DNA of 64,000 bases from Hyphomonadaceae bacterium (GCA_024742355.1 JANSYM010000005.1:124001-188000), one strand, 5' to 3'. Numbered from the stretch's first letter, positions 1 to 8,600 are shown. Numbers and translations: made by a program. The notes: a model not told the origin generated them from the letters alone.

Positions 1-117
1 GTCACGCGCAGCAATCGCCTCCAACCTCACCTGCGGCATCACCTTGGCCGGGTCGATCAGGGCCTTTTCCGTAATCCGCGCGGCGCCGAGAATGCCAATT
101 CCAAGTCCAGCCATCAT
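1..117 (-). CDS. Gfo/Idh/MocA-family oxidoreductase, N-terminal fragment
   Basis: Only the first 39 codons lie in the window; the gene runs off the left edge. The reading frame begins with two consecutive ATG codons (117-115 and 114-112), preceded by an AGGG-type ribosome site. The peptide starts with a short strand and the dinucleotide-binding pattern GIGILGAARI at about residues 6-15, followed by residues typical of the first Rossmann helix of Gfo/Idh/MocA dehydrogenases (NAD(P)-dependent sugar or polyol oxidoreductases). It is divergent from the Fe-alcohol dehydrogenase at 220. Substrate cannot be judged from this piece. Confidence 0.7.
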   Translation of the reverse strand, partial: MMAGLGIGILGAARITEKALIDPAKVMPQVRLEAIAARD

Positions 118-219
118 CCTTGCTCCCTGTCATGATGCCGCAAGGGGAGTGATTGCCCTTCGGTCCTGTCTGGGCTTTCTAAGCAGCGAAACCAAAATAA
201 CCAGTCCGGAGAGTTCGCC

Positions 220-1350
220 ATGCCCGTAATCAATTTTCTGACCACCACGATATTCGATCATGGCGCGATTGGGCAGCTCGGCCAGACGCTCACCGGATTT
301 GACGTCAAGCGCCCGATGGTGATCACCGATCCGGGCATCAAGGCGGTGGGCCTTCTCGATACAGTCCTGGAAAATCTCGGCATGGAGCCCGCCGCGGTCT
401 TCGCGGATACGGTGGCCAACCCGACCGAAGACCAGGCGATTGCGGTTGCAGATCAGTATAACAGCGCCAATGCCGACGGTCTGGTCGCCCTGGGCGGGGG
501 GTCAGCCATGGACCTGACCAAAGCAGTCGGGCTGCTCGCCGCACATGGCGGCCCGCTGGAAAAATATGCCGCGATCACAGGCGGTGCGCGCCATATCGGG
601 AAACTGCCACCCCTGATCGCAGTGCCGACAACGGCCGGCACCGGCTCTGAGGTTTCCGTCGGCATGATCACGACCATGAATAATGGTCGCAAGGAGACGT
701 TCGCCTCCCCGAACCTCATCCCCGCAACGGCGATCTGCGATCCGGACCTGACGCTTGGCCTGCCGCCCCTGCTCACCGCGGCGACCGGTATGGATGCGGT
801 CACGCATTGTATCGAGGCGGTCCTGACACCAGCGGTGAACCCGCCGGCAGAAGGCATCGGCTATGACGGACTCAACCGCGCCATCAAGACAGGTGCCCTG
901 AAACGGGCGGTTGCTGACGGCTCCGACAAGGATGCGCGCTGGAACATGATGATGGCGAGCTACGAGGGCGCCCTTGCTTTCACCAAGGGCCTCGGATCGG
1001 TCCATGCGCTCAGCCACGCGGCCGGGCGCTTGAAAGAGAAAAAGCTCCACCACGGCACGCTGAACGCGATCTTCCTGCCGCACCTGCTGCGCTTCAATGA
1101 GGGCGCGGCACCGGAGAAATATGAGCGCCTGCGTTTTGCGATGGGTCTGTCCGCAAATGCTGATCTCGGCGATGCGATTGCGAAACTGAATGACGATCTC
1201 GGCATTCCGCCAACGCTCTCGGCCATTGGTGTTGAATCATCCGACGGCCCCGGCATTGTCGAGTTTGCGCTTGCCGACCTCGCCCACCGCGGCAATGCCC
1301 GCCCGGCCGAGCAAGGCGATTATGAGCGGATCTTCGAGCAGGCAATGTAA
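220..1350 (+). CDS. Iron-containing alcohol dehydrogenase (group III)
   Basis: A 376-residue NAD(P)-dependent dehydrogenase of the Fe-ADH family (alcohol, lactaldehyde, 4-hydroxybutyrate or maleylacetate type). The nucleotide-binding GGGSAMD motif is at about 92-98. The four expected iron ligands are visible by alignment with FucO spacing: Asp192 and His196 in MDAVTH, His262 in VHALSH, and His278 in LHHG. Length is normal. The next gene, 45 nt downstream on the same strand, encodes an acyl-CoA dehydrogenase, so a shared catabolic role (oxidation of an alcohol or hydroxy acid) is plausible but not proven. The exact substrate cannot be assigned. Confidence 0.9.
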   Translation: MPVINFLTTTIFDHGAIGQLGQTLTGFDVKRPMVITDPGIKAVGLLDTVLENLGMEPAAVFADTVANPTEDQAIAVADQYNSANADGLVALGGGSAMDLTKAVGLLAAHGGPLEKYAAITGGARHIGKLPPLIAVPTTAGTGSEVSVGMITTMNNGRKETFASPNLIPATAICDPDLTLGLPPLLTAATGMDAVTHCIEAVLTPAVNPPAEGIGYDGLNRAIKTGALKRAVADGSDKDARWNMMMASYEGALAFTKGLGSVHALSHAAGRLKEKKLHHGTLNAIFLPHLLRFNEGAAPEKYERLRFAMGLSANADLGDAIAKLNDDLGIPPTLSAIGVESSDGPGIVEFALADLAHRGNARPAEQGDYERIFEQAM

Positions 1351-1395
1351 CCCCCTGCCCTGTCGACAACTAAACAAACCCAGGAGGAGCCTGTC

Positions 1396-2631
1396 ATGGC
1401 GATCGATTTTGTAATTCCAGATGATGCAAAAGAGGTCCGCGCGCGGGTCCGGCAATGGGTTCAGGACAAATGTATTCCAGCCGAGAAACGTCTGGCCGAC
1501 GGCGACGCGCTCGACACGGTCATAGCCGATCTGCGCAAGAAAGCGCGGGCACAAGGCCTGTGGTTGCCTTTCATTCCGGAAGAACATGGCGGCATGGGCC
1601 TCGGCCCGCTCGCAAACGCGCTGGTGCAGATGGAACTCGGCCAGAGCCATCTCGGCGCACTGTCCATGAACAGCCAGGGGCCGGATGATGCCACCATGCT
1701 GACCCTGCTGGCGCACGGCACCGATCACCAGAAAGAGAAATTCCTGAAACCGCTCTTCAATGGCGAGAAGCGGATCTGTTACTCGATGACCGAGAAAGCC
1801 GCTGGCGCCGATGCCACTGGCATGCAGACCAGCGCGGTCAGGGACGGCAAAGGCAATTATGTTCTCAATGGCGAGAAATGGTTCTCCTCCTCCGCCAATG
1901 TCGCTGACATCGCCGTCGTGATGGCCAAGACCAATCCCGACGCTCCGCGCCATCAGCAATTCTCGACTTTTATCGTTGAGCTGCCAAATCCCGGGTACAA
2001 GATCCTGCGCAACATCCCGACCATGGCATTGCATAGCAAAATTGCCGAGCAAATGGGCGCGGCACATTGCGAGATCTCGATCGACAATTTGGTCGTGCCG
2101 GAAGAAAACCTGCTTGGCGGCGAAGGCCAGGGTTTTGCCATGGGCCAGCACCGGCTGGCTTATGGCCGCCTGCGCCACGGCATGCACAATGTCGCGATGG
2201 CTCAGCGCGCGCTCGACCTCGCCACCGCACATGTCACCGAGCGGTCAACTTTCGGCAAAGGCCTGGAAGACCGCCAGGGCGTCCAGTTCATGCTGGCCGA
2301 ATGCGCCAGCCAGCTCTATATCGCGCGGCTGATGCTGATGCACATCGCCTACAAGGCCGAGAACGGGCTCGACATCCGTCAGGAGAATGGCATCGCCAAA
2401 GTCTTCCTCGCCAATATGGTCCACAAAGTCGTCGACACCGCGATCCAGCTGCACGGCGCACTCGGCTATTCCACCGATACACCGCTCGCGGCCTGGTACA
2501 CGCACATCCGCTCACAACGCCTGGTCGATGGCCCTGACGAGGTCCACAAATGGATCACCGGCAAGAACGTGATCCGCGCGTTCAAGAAGGATGGCACAAC
2601 GGCGGCTGCGGCGGGTGGGGATTTGCTTTAA
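1396..2631 (+). CDS. Acyl-CoA dehydrogenase, ACAD10/11-like
   Basis: A 411-residue FAD-dependent acyl-CoA dehydrogenase with the usual N-terminal helical, middle beta and C-terminal helical parts. The FAD/substrate signature YSMTEKAAGADAT lies near residues 129-141, and the C-terminal QLHGALGYSTDTPLA block near 352-366. The catalytic-base region reads VDGPDEVH, as in ACAD10/ACAD11-type enzymes, where Asp takes the place of the usual Glu of the EGT motif. ACAD10/11 homologues act on 4-hydroxyacyl-CoAs, which would suit a neighbouring alcohol dehydrogenase; that link is inference. The AGGAGG site about 10 nt before the ATG is strong. It converges on the YghU gene with a 3-nt gap. Confidence 0.9.
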   Translation: MAIDFVIPDDAKEVRARVRQWVQDKCIPAEKRLADGDALDTVIADLRKKARAQGLWLPFIPEEHGGMGLGPLANALVQMELGQSHLGALSMNSQGPDDATMLTLLAHGTDHQKEKFLKPLFNGEKRICYSMTEKAAGADATGMQTSAVRDGKGNYVLNGEKWFSSSANVADIAVVMAKTNPDAPRHQQFSTFIVELPNPGYKILRNIPTMALHSKIAEQMGAAHCEISIDNLVVPEENLLGGEGQGFAMGQHRLAYGRLRHGMHNVAMAQRALDLATAHVTERSTFGKGLEDRQGVQFMLAECASQLYIARLMLMHIAYKAENGLDIRQENGIAKVFLANMVHKVVDTAIQLHGALGYSTDTPLAAWYTHIRSQRLVDGPDEVHKWITGKNVIRAFKKDGTTAAAAGGDLL

Positions 2632-2634
2632 GGC

Positions 2635-3516
2635 TTAGCTCTCCGCTGCGGCCTGCAACTTGTCCATCGTCTTGGTTTCAAAATCGCTGGCATCATGGCG
2701 TTCCGGCAATTGGCGCTCAAGCTCGCCCCAGACACGGTTGACCATCTGGCCGCGTTGCACCGCTTTGCGCTGCATCAGCTGATCGGTCCAGCGATTGACG
2801 TTCTTGTATTCGTGGACGGCGAGGAATTCGGCCGCCTCATACAGAATGCCCTTCGCCATGGACCCGTACCAGGGCATGATGGCCATGTCGGCGATTGAGT
2901 ATTCGCTTCCCGCCATGAACTCATTGTCGGCGAGGTGGCGATCCAGGACATCCATCTGGCGCTTCACTTCCATGGCGAAGCGATTGATCGGATATTCCAT
3001 CTTGAACGGGGCGTAAGCGTAGAAGTGACCGAACCCGCCGCCAAGATAAGGCGCAGAGCCCATTTGCCAGAACAGCCAGTTCATCGCCTCGGTACGACCC
3101 TTATGGTCGCTCGGCATGAAAGCGCCGTCGAATTTCTCAGACAGGTAGACCAGGATCGACCCGCTCTCGAACACGCGCGTGACAGGATCGGTTGAATGAT
3201 CGGCAAGAACCGGGATCTTGGAGTTCGGATTGATGTCGACATAGCCTGAGCCGAATTGATCGCCGTTCTGGATATTGATCAGCCAGGCATCATATTCCGC
3301 TCCGGAATGTCCGGCGGCGAGCAGCTCTTCCAGCATGATCGTGACTTTGACACCATTCGGAGTCGCCAGAGAGTAGAGTTGCAGAGGGTGTTTACCGACC
3401 GACAATTCCTTGTCATGCGTCGGCCCAGCAATCGGTCGGTTGATATTGGCAAAGCGTCCGCCGCTCTCCTGGTCCCATTTCCAGACTTTTGGCGGGGTAT
3501 ATTCGGTATCAGCCAC
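2635..3516 (-). CDS. yghU: Glutathione-dependent disulfide-bond oxidoreductase YghU
   Basis: A 293-residue Nu-class glutathione transferase that in E. coli has GSH-dependent disulfide reductase and peroxidase activity. The family N-terminal extension, the thioredoxin-fold section with PNGVKVTIMLEE (about 55-66), the IPVL cis-Pro motif, and the ESGSILVYLSEKF helix are all clear, followed by the all-helical GST C-terminal domain. The gene starts with GTG at 3516-3514; an AAGGAG site sits 8 nt upstream, which decides this start. It is probably cytoplasmic. It is divergent from the enoyl-CoA hydratase gene. Confidence 0.93.
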   Translation of the reverse strand: MADTEYTPPKVWKWDQESGGRFANINRPIAGPTHDKELSVGKHPLQLYSLATPNGVKVTIMLEELLAAGHSGAEYDAWLINIQNGDQFGSGYVDINPNSKIPVLADHSTDPVTRVFESGSILVYLSEKFDGAFMPSDHKGRTEAMNWLFWQMGSAPYLGGGFGHFYAYAPFKMEYPINRFAMEVKRQMDVLDRHLADNEFMAGSEYSIADMAIMPWYGSMAKGILYEAAEFLAVHEYKNVNRWTDQLMQRKAVQRGQMVNRVWGELERQLPERHDASDFETKTMDKLQAAAES

Positions 3517-3630
3517 GAGGCGCTCTCCTTCTTTCGGTCTCTGCGCGATAGATATCAGCCATACATAAGAGCCTGCCCTCGCGATAGCCTAGGGCCTGAT
3601 CTGGAATAGGGTCTATGCAGACCTTGGGTG

Positions 3631-3647
3631 AGGCATGCATGCTGCCT
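3631..3647. promoter_or_regulatory. Short inverted repeat upstream of enoyl-CoA hydratase (possible operator)
   Basis: AGGCA-N7-TGCCT, with an internal TGCATGC palindrome, sits 29 nt before the start codon of the enoyl-CoA hydratase gene, in the 159-nt divergent gap with yghU. A short hairpin GGTCT-ATGC-AGACC lies just upstream at 3610-3623. The arrangement resembles a dimeric-repressor operator, but the arms are short and chance is possible. Confidence 0.25.
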
Positions 3648-3675
3648 TGAGACACCAGACATGTGGGAGGATAGT

Positions 3676-4413
3676 ATGAGCGCATTGGTGACACGGCAGG
3701 ACGAAGATGGTCTGGCCTGGCTGACCCTCAACCGGCCGGACAAGCTGAACTCGCTGACCGTTGGTATGTTCAAGGAGCTCCGGCAGCACGTCATCGATCT
3801 CAAGAAGGATGACACAGTGGGCTGCGTTATCCTGCGGGGCGCTGGCAAATGCTTTTCTGCCGGGCACGACCTCGGCGATATTGCCGAAGGTGAAAAAGTG
3901 CCCTCGCCAGGCTGGCATTCGGAAACGCTGCGCATGCTCGAAAAACTGCCCAAGCCCGTCATCGCCGCCGTGCATGGTCATTGTTATACCGGCGCGCTGG
4001 AAGTGGCCCTGGCCGCAGATTTCATTCTGGCGGCTCAGTCTGCGAAGTTTGCCGACACGCACGCCAAATGGGCGTTGACCCCAATATGGGGCATGAGCCA
4101 GCGACTGCCGCGCCGGGTCGGGATCGCAACGGCGAAACGACTGATGTTCACAGCAGAAACCGTTCGCGCCGATGCAGCGCTCGAAATGGGCCTGTGCGAA
4201 GCGGTGTTTGAGGATGACCAGTTCGAAGATGCGCTCCGCGCATTTGCCAAACAAGTTCTTGCAAATTCGAGCTTTTCTCACGCTGCCAATAAGCGCCTGC
4301 TGGAAGCCACTGATGCCGGTCCTCTGGATGCCGGCCTGCAATGGGAAGTCACCGAAAATGAAGGGGTCGGCCCGGACATGCGCGACCGGATCGCCGCGTT
4401 CATGAAAAAATAG
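3676..4413 (+). CDS. Enoyl-CoA hydratase/isomerase (crotonase) family protein
   Basis: A 245-residue crotonase-superfamily protein. The CoA-binding and oxyanion-hole segments are visible: LNRPDKLNSL near the N terminus, GKCFSAGHDL at about 57-66, and HGHCYTGALEVALAADF at about 97-113. The first catalytic Glu of hydratases is retained in GALEVAL, but the second-Glu region reads THAKWALTP rather than a PE motif, so the reaction could be isomerase, hydratase or another crotonase chemistry. The ATG at 3676 was chosen over an in-frame upstream ATG at 3628 because GGGAGG at 3665-3670 is correctly spaced and the protein then begins like its family. Confidence 0.88.
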   Translation: MSALVTRQDEDGLAWLTLNRPDKLNSLTVGMFKELRQHVIDLKKDDTVGCVILRGAGKCFSAGHDLGDIAEGEKVPSPGWHSETLRMLEKLPKPVIAAVHGHCYTGALEVALAADFILAAQSAKFADTHAKWALTPIWGMSQRLPRRVGIATAKRLMFTAETVRADAALEMGLCEAVFEDDQFEDALRAFAKQVLANSSFSHAANKRLLEATDAGPLDAGLQWEVTENEGVGPDMRDRIAAFMKK

Positions 4414-4471
4414 CACGCATGGCACGCGGCTTGCTCGTTTCCTAATCGAAACAGTCAGGAGCCGTCCCGCG

Positions 4472-4963
4472 ATGAAACCCCTATTTGCCTGCCTGGCCAT
4501 GGCCTTGCTGCCTCTCAGCGCTCAGGCGAGCACCGATCTTGCGCGCCAATGGGGCCTGGAAGCGAGCCGTTTGTCAGCGGAAACGTCGGAGATACTTTAC
4601 GCTGTGGATCAGGGGCAGACACTGGACGTATCGGATACCTACGCCGTCGACGTTTACCGCTTCGCGCGCACATCGTCCGATCTCGCCCGCTGGATCGACA
4701 CAGCGCATGGTTCCCACGAACTCAGCTGCCTGTTCCGCAGCATGGCGGAACAATCGGAAGACCAGCTCATGGCGCTCGAAACCCCGAACGACCCATATGA
4801 GCAGCGCGAAAGCTTGCGGCGCCTCGCCGCCACGTTCTCGGACGCTGAGCGGATTGCGATTGCGGCTCAACGCCGGGCGTCAACTCGGGTGCAATCGAGT
4901 GGTCAACATCCATCCACGCCTTGCGTGATCAGCGGCAGTGGCACCTCAGCCGATTTGCGCTAG
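4472..4963 (+). CDS. Hypothetical secreted protein
   Basis: A 163-residue protein I do not recognise. It has a clear Sec signal peptide (Lys at position 2, hydrophobic core, likely cleavage after AQA near residue 19). The mature part is mostly helical and polar with two or three cysteines and an Arg/Ser-rich tail, so it is probably a soluble periplasmic protein. A CAGGAG site lies upstream of the ATG. It converges on the DUF1489 gene with a 6-nt gap. No catalytic motif is visible. Confidence 0.75.
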   Translation: MKPLFACLAMALLPLSAQASTDLARQWGLEASRLSAETSEILYAVDQGQTLDVSDTYAVDVYRFARTSSDLARWIDTAHGSHELSCLFRSMAEQSEDQLMALETPNDPYEQRESLRRLAATFSDAERIAIAAQRRASTRVQSSGQHPSTPCVISGSGTSADLR

Positions 4964-4969
4964 GCGCAG

Positions 4970-5383
4970 CTACCAGACCATCGCATCACGAAGCTTGGCT
5001 CTTAGCTTGGCTGGCATTTCAATCGTGCCGGATCCCTGTTTGAGATCTGCGGGCGCATCTTCTGGCTTGAGATAGCGCCAGCCCTGAAATGCCCGCTTTG
5101 GCGTCGGTTCCACCGCGACCAGCTCAGGATCAAAAACCAGCTCGCAAGCCTTGCGCCCGCCGCGATCCGTAATCTCTCGCACTTCGAGAATGCGCTGGCG
5201 CACCAGGATAATGCCCTTGGTCACCCAATACATCGATCCGCCATCGCTCAACTCGCTCGCTCGCTTCGGGACCATACGCGTTTGGTGAAACGGCAGCGGT
5301 ACTGTCTTCATGGTTCGCTGCTGCCAGCGTTCAATATCCGCAGCATCATCCGCACCGACACAGAGTTTCACCATGTGAATCAT
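4970..5383 (-). CDS. DUF1489 family protein
   Basis: A 137-residue protein matching the alphaproteobacterial DUF1489 family: an N-terminal HMVKLCVGADD segment, a central SMYWVTKGIILVRQ block (about 51-64), and the C-terminal GWRYLKPEDAPADL block (about 102-115). Function is unknown; members are short, cytoplasmic and single-domain. The ATG at 5383 gives a start that aligns with the family; an ATG three codons later is possible, and neither has a strong ribosome site. It is divergent from the DUF2147 gene. Confidence 0.88.
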   Translation of the reverse strand: MIHMVKLCVGADDAADIERWQQRTMKTVPLPFHQTRMVPKRASELSDGGSMYWVTKGIILVRQRILEVREITDRGGRKACELVFDPELVAVEPTPKRAFQGWRYLKPEDAPADLKQGSGTIEMPAKLRAKLRDAMVW

Positions 5384-5484
5384 GCTGACAAAGGTAAACG
5401 AGGTTTAATGTCTGTGAAGGTGGAAAATATCTCTGACGCAGCCATAACATTGAGACGGTCGTACAAGGTCAGAGGGAGAGGCGG

Positions 5485-5937
5485 ATGATCAGAACAGTTG
5501 GATTGGCAATATGCGCAACAGTATTGGGCGCCGCGGCGCACGCAGAGGACGGGCACAATGTCTATGGCACCTTCCTGACCCAGGCCAAGACCTCGACAGT
5601 GACGATTGAAGATTGCGGCGATGGCAGCCCCTGCGGGCGTGTCTCATGGATCGATCCGAACGCCATGGAGCCAGGCCAAACGCCTGAGACGGCGCTGACC
5701 CAAGCGGGCGACCCGGTGCTCGGCCTGCTCATGCTGCAAGGTTTTGACAAGAAGAAGAAAGACTGGCGCGGCGGCACGATCTACGATCCGGAGAATGACA
5801 AGACCTACGCCTCGCGCCTCAAGCGCCTTGGCGATGGGCGCCTTCAGGTCAAAGGCTGTATCGGCCCGATCTGCCAGACGCAGGTCTGGGAAGAAGCGCC
5901 GGCGGCGTTGCAAACCTCGGCCGCCACAACCAATTAA
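5485..5937 (+). CDS. DUF2147 family secreted protein
   Basis: A 150-residue exported protein with a signal peptide ending near AHA (residue 20). The mature part follows DUF2147: a G-x-F/W opening strand, a CGDGSPCGRVSW cysteine pair region (about 44-55), GLLMLQGFDKKKKDWRGGTIYDPENDKTY in shortened form around 84-110 (GLLMLQGF, WRGGTIYDP, DKTYAS), and a C-terminal VKGCIGPICQTQVW block. DUF2147 proteins are periplasmic beta-rich proteins of unknown function often described near lipid or envelope genes. GAGGGAGAGG directly upstream supports the ATG. Confidence 0.88.
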   Translation: MIRTVGLAICATVLGAAAHAEDGHNVYGTFLTQAKTSTVTIEDCGDGSPCGRVSWIDPNAMEPGQTPETALTQAGDPVLGLLMLQGFDKKKKDWRGGTIYDPENDKTYASRLKRLGDGRLQVKGCIGPICQTQVWEEAPAALQTSAATTN

Positions 5938-6037
5938 TCTCCTGTGACTGTTTGAACCAAGCGCGCCCGCTTGCGCATTCGTGGCGGCGTGCTACCTCGC
6001 GGGCACATAATTTCTTGGCCTGCAAGGAGACTGCGGC

Positions 6038-7447
6038 ATGAGCACGATTGGCGGAAAAGACACAGCACCCCGGACCGAGACCGACACGATGGGGCCGGTT
6101 GAGGTTCCTGGCGACAAATATTGGGGTGCGCAGGCGCAACGTTCACTGGGCAATTTCAAGATTGGCTGGGAGAAGCAGCCACTGCCGATCGTTCGCGCCC
6201 TCGGGATCGTCAAACGTGCCGCCGCTGAGACCAATATGGCGCTCGGGAAACTGGACGCGAAGCTCGGCGAGGCGATCATCACCGCCGCCAATGAAGTGAT
6301 CGAAGGCAAGCTAGATGAGCATTTCCCACTGGTGGTTTGGCAGACCGGATCTGGCACGCAATCGAACATGAATGCCAATGAGGTGATCGCCAATCGGGCG
6401 ATCGAGATCCTGGGCGGCGAGATCGGCTCAAAGAGCCCGGTCCATCCCAATGACCATTGCAATATGAGCCAGAGCTCGAACGACACGTTCCCGACGGCCA
6501 TGCACATTGCCTGCGCAGAGGAAGTCACGCATCGCCTGCTTCCAGCCCTGCAGCAGCTGCACAATGCCCTGAACGACAAGGCGCAGGCCTGGACCGACAT
6601 TATCAAGATCGGGCGTACCCATACCCAGGATGCAACCCCGGTCACGCTGGGCCAGGAATTCTCCGGCTATACCAAGATGATCGAGATGGGCATCCAGCGG
6701 ATCGAACAAAGTCTGCCCGGATTGCTGGAACTGGCTCAGGGTGGCACGGCCGTCGGTACCGGCCTCTCCACGCCAATCGGTTTTGCCGAGGGCGTTGCTG
6801 AGAAGATCTCCCAGATTACCGGCCTGAATTTCGTCACCGCGCCGAACAAGTTCGAAGCGCTGTCGGCGCACGATGCCATGGTCTTTGCCCATGGCGCGAT
6901 CACGACCGCAGCCATGTCCTGCTTCAAGATCGCCAATGATATCCGCTTCCTCGGCTCTGGTCCGCGCTCTGGCCTCGGCGAACTGGCGCTGCCCGAGAAT
7001 GAACCCGGCTCCTCGATCATGCCCGGCAAGGTGAACCCAACCCAGTGCGAGGCGATGACGCAGGTCTGCGCCCATATTCACGGCAACAATGCCGCCATCG
7101 GCTTTGCTGGCAGTCAGGGACATTTTGAGCTGAACGTCTTCAACCCGATGATGAGCTATAACCTGTTGCAATCGATCCGGCTCCTCGCTGACGCAGCCGT
7201 GTCATTCACCGAGAATTGCGTGGTCGGCATTGAGCCGCGTCTGGAGAACATCCAGCAAGGCCTCGAAAACTCGCTGATGCTGGTGACGCCGCTGAAAGAG
7301 AAATACGGCTATGACCGCGCCGCCAAGATTGCCAAGACAGCGCACAAGAATGGCACCACGCTGCGCGAGGAAGCGATCAAGGATGGCATTCCGGCTGAAG
7401 ATTTCGATGCAATCGTGCGGCCAGAGAAAATGATCGGGCCGGGGTGA
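6038..7447 (+). CDS. fumC: Class II fumarate hydratase
   Basis: A 469-residue class II fumarase that interconverts fumarate and L-malate in the TCA cycle as an iron-independent homotetramer. Family marks are complete: [13 protein letters not shown] near 109-121, the catalytic His in [10 protein letters not shown] near 189-198, and the superfamily signature [11 protein letters not shown] near 324-334. Length is typical (about 460-470). An AAGGAG ribosome site precedes the ATG. It appears monocistronic; the next gene on the strand has its own promoter/operator region. Confidence 0.97.
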   Translation: MSTIGGKDTAPRTETDTMGPVEVPGDKYWGAQAQRSLGNFKIGWEKQPLPIVRALGIVKRAAAETNMALGKLDAKLGEAIITAANEVIEGKLDEHFPLVVWQTGSGTQSNMNANEVIANRAIEILGGEIGSKSPVHPNDHCNMSQSSNDTFPTAMHIACAEEVTHRLLPALQQLHNALNDKAQAWTDIIKIGRTHTQDATPVTLGQEFSGYTKMIEMGIQRIEQSLPGLLELAQGGTAVGTGLSTPIGFAEGVAEKISQITGLNFVTAPNKFEALSAHDAMVFAHGAITTAAMSCFKIANDIRFLGSGPRSGLGELALPENEPGSSIMPGKVNPTQCEAMTQVCAHIHGNNAAIGFAGSQGHFELNVFNPMMSYNLLQSIRLLADAAVSFTENCVVGIEPRLENIQQGLENSLMLVTPLKEKYGYDRAAKIAKTAHKNGTTLREEAIKDGIPAEDFDAIVRPEKMIGPG

Positions 7448-7469
7448 TTGACGGAAAACACGACTCTAT

Positions 7470-7502
7470 TTGACTTGCAATGCACATGCATTAGTGTGCA
7501 TT
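7470..7502 (+). promoter_or_regulatory. Promoter with overlapping operator of the ccdAB-like pair
   Basis: A perfect 7-bp inverted repeat AATGCAC (7479-7485) / GTGCATT (7496-7502) surrounds a central ATGCAT palindrome and ends one base before the antitoxin start codon at 7504. A TTGACT hexamer at 7470-7475 is 16 nt from TAGTGT at 7492-7497, so the operator would cover the -10 region and RNA would start at or very near the ATG. There is no Shine-Dalgarno sequence, so a leaderless message is likely. Binding by the HTH antitoxin to repress its own operon is inference from how such operons usually work. Confidence 0.5.
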
Positions 7503-7503
7503 C

Positions 7504-7932
7504 ATGCGAATAACAAACGCCTCGGACTTTCGCGCCTGGATCAAACAGATTGAAACAAACACATCGCTCACACCGAGCGAAATTGCGCGCGCCTCTGGTT
7601 TGGCCGAGTCAACTCTGACCCGATACATGCACCCGGATTACCCGCGCATCCCCCAACGTCGGACAATCAAGAAGATTGCCGGTCGATTTGGCGGTGTGAT
7701 GCTGGACAGATCGGGCGTCGAAGAAGACTCCATCGCCTTTGAACGGCGCTTACAGGCGGAAGCCGAAACCCTGGGTCTCGATCCAGATGCCATCGCCCGG
7801 CAAGCCATCGAAAACGCGATAAAAGAAAAACGCTTCAGCGAATGGATGGACGCCAATCGCGAGGTATTTGAGGCAAAAGCACGAGACGTTGATGAGCATG
7901 GACTCTGGTGCGATCGTTACAGGCTTTTCTAG
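7504..7932 (+). CDS. CcdA-type antitoxin with N-terminal helix-turn-helix domain
   Basis: A 142-residue protein joining two parts. Residues about 22-60 form a Cro/repressor-like HTH (LTPSEIARASGLAESTLTR), as seen at the front of phage-type repressors. Residues about 100-142 match the CcdA antitoxin tail: a helix with WMDANREVFEAKARDVDEHG and an aromatic/Leu-Phe end (YRLF). Classic CcdA has a ribbon-helix-helix N terminus and is about 72 residues, so this is a domain-swapped form of double length. The toxin gene follows after 2 nt. It probably binds the inverted repeat at 7479-7502 and neutralises the toxin through its C-terminal tail. Confidence 0.82.
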   Translation: MRITNASDFRAWIKQIETNTSLTPSEIARASGLAESTLTRYMHPDYPRIPQRRTIKKIAGRFGGVMLDRSGVEEDSIAFERRLQAEAETLGLDPDAIARQAIENAIKEKRFSEWMDANREVFEAKARDVDEHGLWCDRYRLF

Positions 7933-7934
7933 GC

Positions 7935-8234
7935 ATGGAACGGCACGCGCTTTATCGCCTGAAAGACAATCCCGACCTGGAAGTGATTCTTCTTAGTTAT
8001 CCTGGAGTCGAACGGTCGAAAGTCGTTATCGTCGCACCGCTCGCGCAACCCGGAACTTTTCCCAGCGCCCCCATCCTGAATCCAACGCTCGATACACCTG
8101 TCGGCCCACGAGATCTTGCGACAGAACGACTCGCCGCAATTCACGTTCGCGAGCTGGGCACAACTTTAGGCGCTTACGACGACAAGCAATTTCTCATTTC
8201 CCGCGCCCTTTCCCGCCTGTTCGATGGCAACTGA
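7935..8234 (+). CDS. CcdB-like toxin
   Basis: A 99-residue protein with CcdB-family layout: short N-terminal strands with ALYRLKD, a central VVIVAPLAQPG strand (E. coli CcdB has MVIPLA here), LNPTLD, and a C-terminal helix ending in RALSRLFDGN. E. coli CcdB poisons DNA gyrase through Trp99, Gly100 and Ile101; the corresponding end here is Asp-Gly-Asn, so the gyrase contact is not conserved. The ATG at 7935, 2 nt after the antitoxin stop, was chosen because it gives a normal CcdB N terminus; an upstream in-frame ATG at 7908 would overlap the antitoxin. Toxicity is inferred. Confidence 0.78.
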   Translation: MERHALYRLKDNPDLEVILLSYPGVERSKVVIVAPLAQPGTFPSAPILNPTLDTPVGPRDLATERLAAIHVRELGTTLGAYDDKQFLISRALSRLFDGN

Positions 8235-8259
8235 CGTCATTTCGAATCGGCGCTATATA
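8231..8259 (+). promoter_or_regulatory. Putative sigma-70 promoter for the 8299 gene
   Basis: CTGACG (8231-8236) and TATATA (8254-8259) are separated by exactly 17 nt, overlapping the last codons of the ccdB-like gene, and a TGACGTCA palindrome covers the -35 element. Transcription would begin near 8266, about 33 nt before the ATG at 8299. This would separate expression of the two small downstream genes from the toxin-antitoxin pair. Confidence 0.45.
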
Positions 8260-8298
8260 CGCTCAGAAAGCCGTTCAAAATCAGGAAAGACTCATCAA

Positions 8299-8598
8299 AT
8301 GAACACAGCGCCCGTCGGCTCGAAAGCCAATCCGTCCGAATTTGATGTCATGCCGCGCCTGGCCGACGACGAACCCTATTTTGTTATTCGCGCCAATGAC
8401 CCACTGTCCAGCGCATTGGTCGAGTTGCATGCCTATATCGGCGCAGGCCAGGCTGGCGCCGCGCACAACAAGCTTGCCGAGATCATGGCGCTAACATCTG
8501 CCAAGGCGCCGCGACCGGCCTCCAGCCCGAAATATCGCGAAACCTTTGCGATCTCTCTCGCCATGGAGCAATGGCGCAACGCCCATCGTGGAGACTAG
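8299..8598 (+). CDS. Conserved hypothetical protein
   Basis: A 99-residue soluble protein without signal peptide or membrane span, not assigned to a known family here. Its middle part (ADDEPYFVIRANDPLSS) and a helical stretch after it look like a small regulatory or enzyme-associated protein; an Arg/Ala-rich tail follows. The ATG at 8299 was preferred over an in-frame upstream ATG at 8224 because it has a CAGGAAAG ribosome site and a fitting promoter upstream. The next gene (DUF4169) begins 2 nt after the stop, so the two are an operon. Confidence 0.7.
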   Translation: MNTAPVGSKANPSEFDVMPRLADDEPYFVIRANDPLSSALVELHAYIGAGQAGAAHNKLAEIMALTSAKAPRPASSPKYRETFAISLAMEQWRNAHRGD

Positions 8599-8600
8599 GG

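Noticed and set aside
1237-2232. Long open frame on the minus strand opposite the acyl-CoA dehydrogenase
   Set aside because: It mirrors the real gene in G+C-rich DNA; its translation shows no family motif and it overlaps two well-supported genes.
4436-4452. GTTTC/GAAAC inverted repeat after the enoyl-CoA hydratase gene
   Set aside because: Only 5 bp, no T-run, likely chance.
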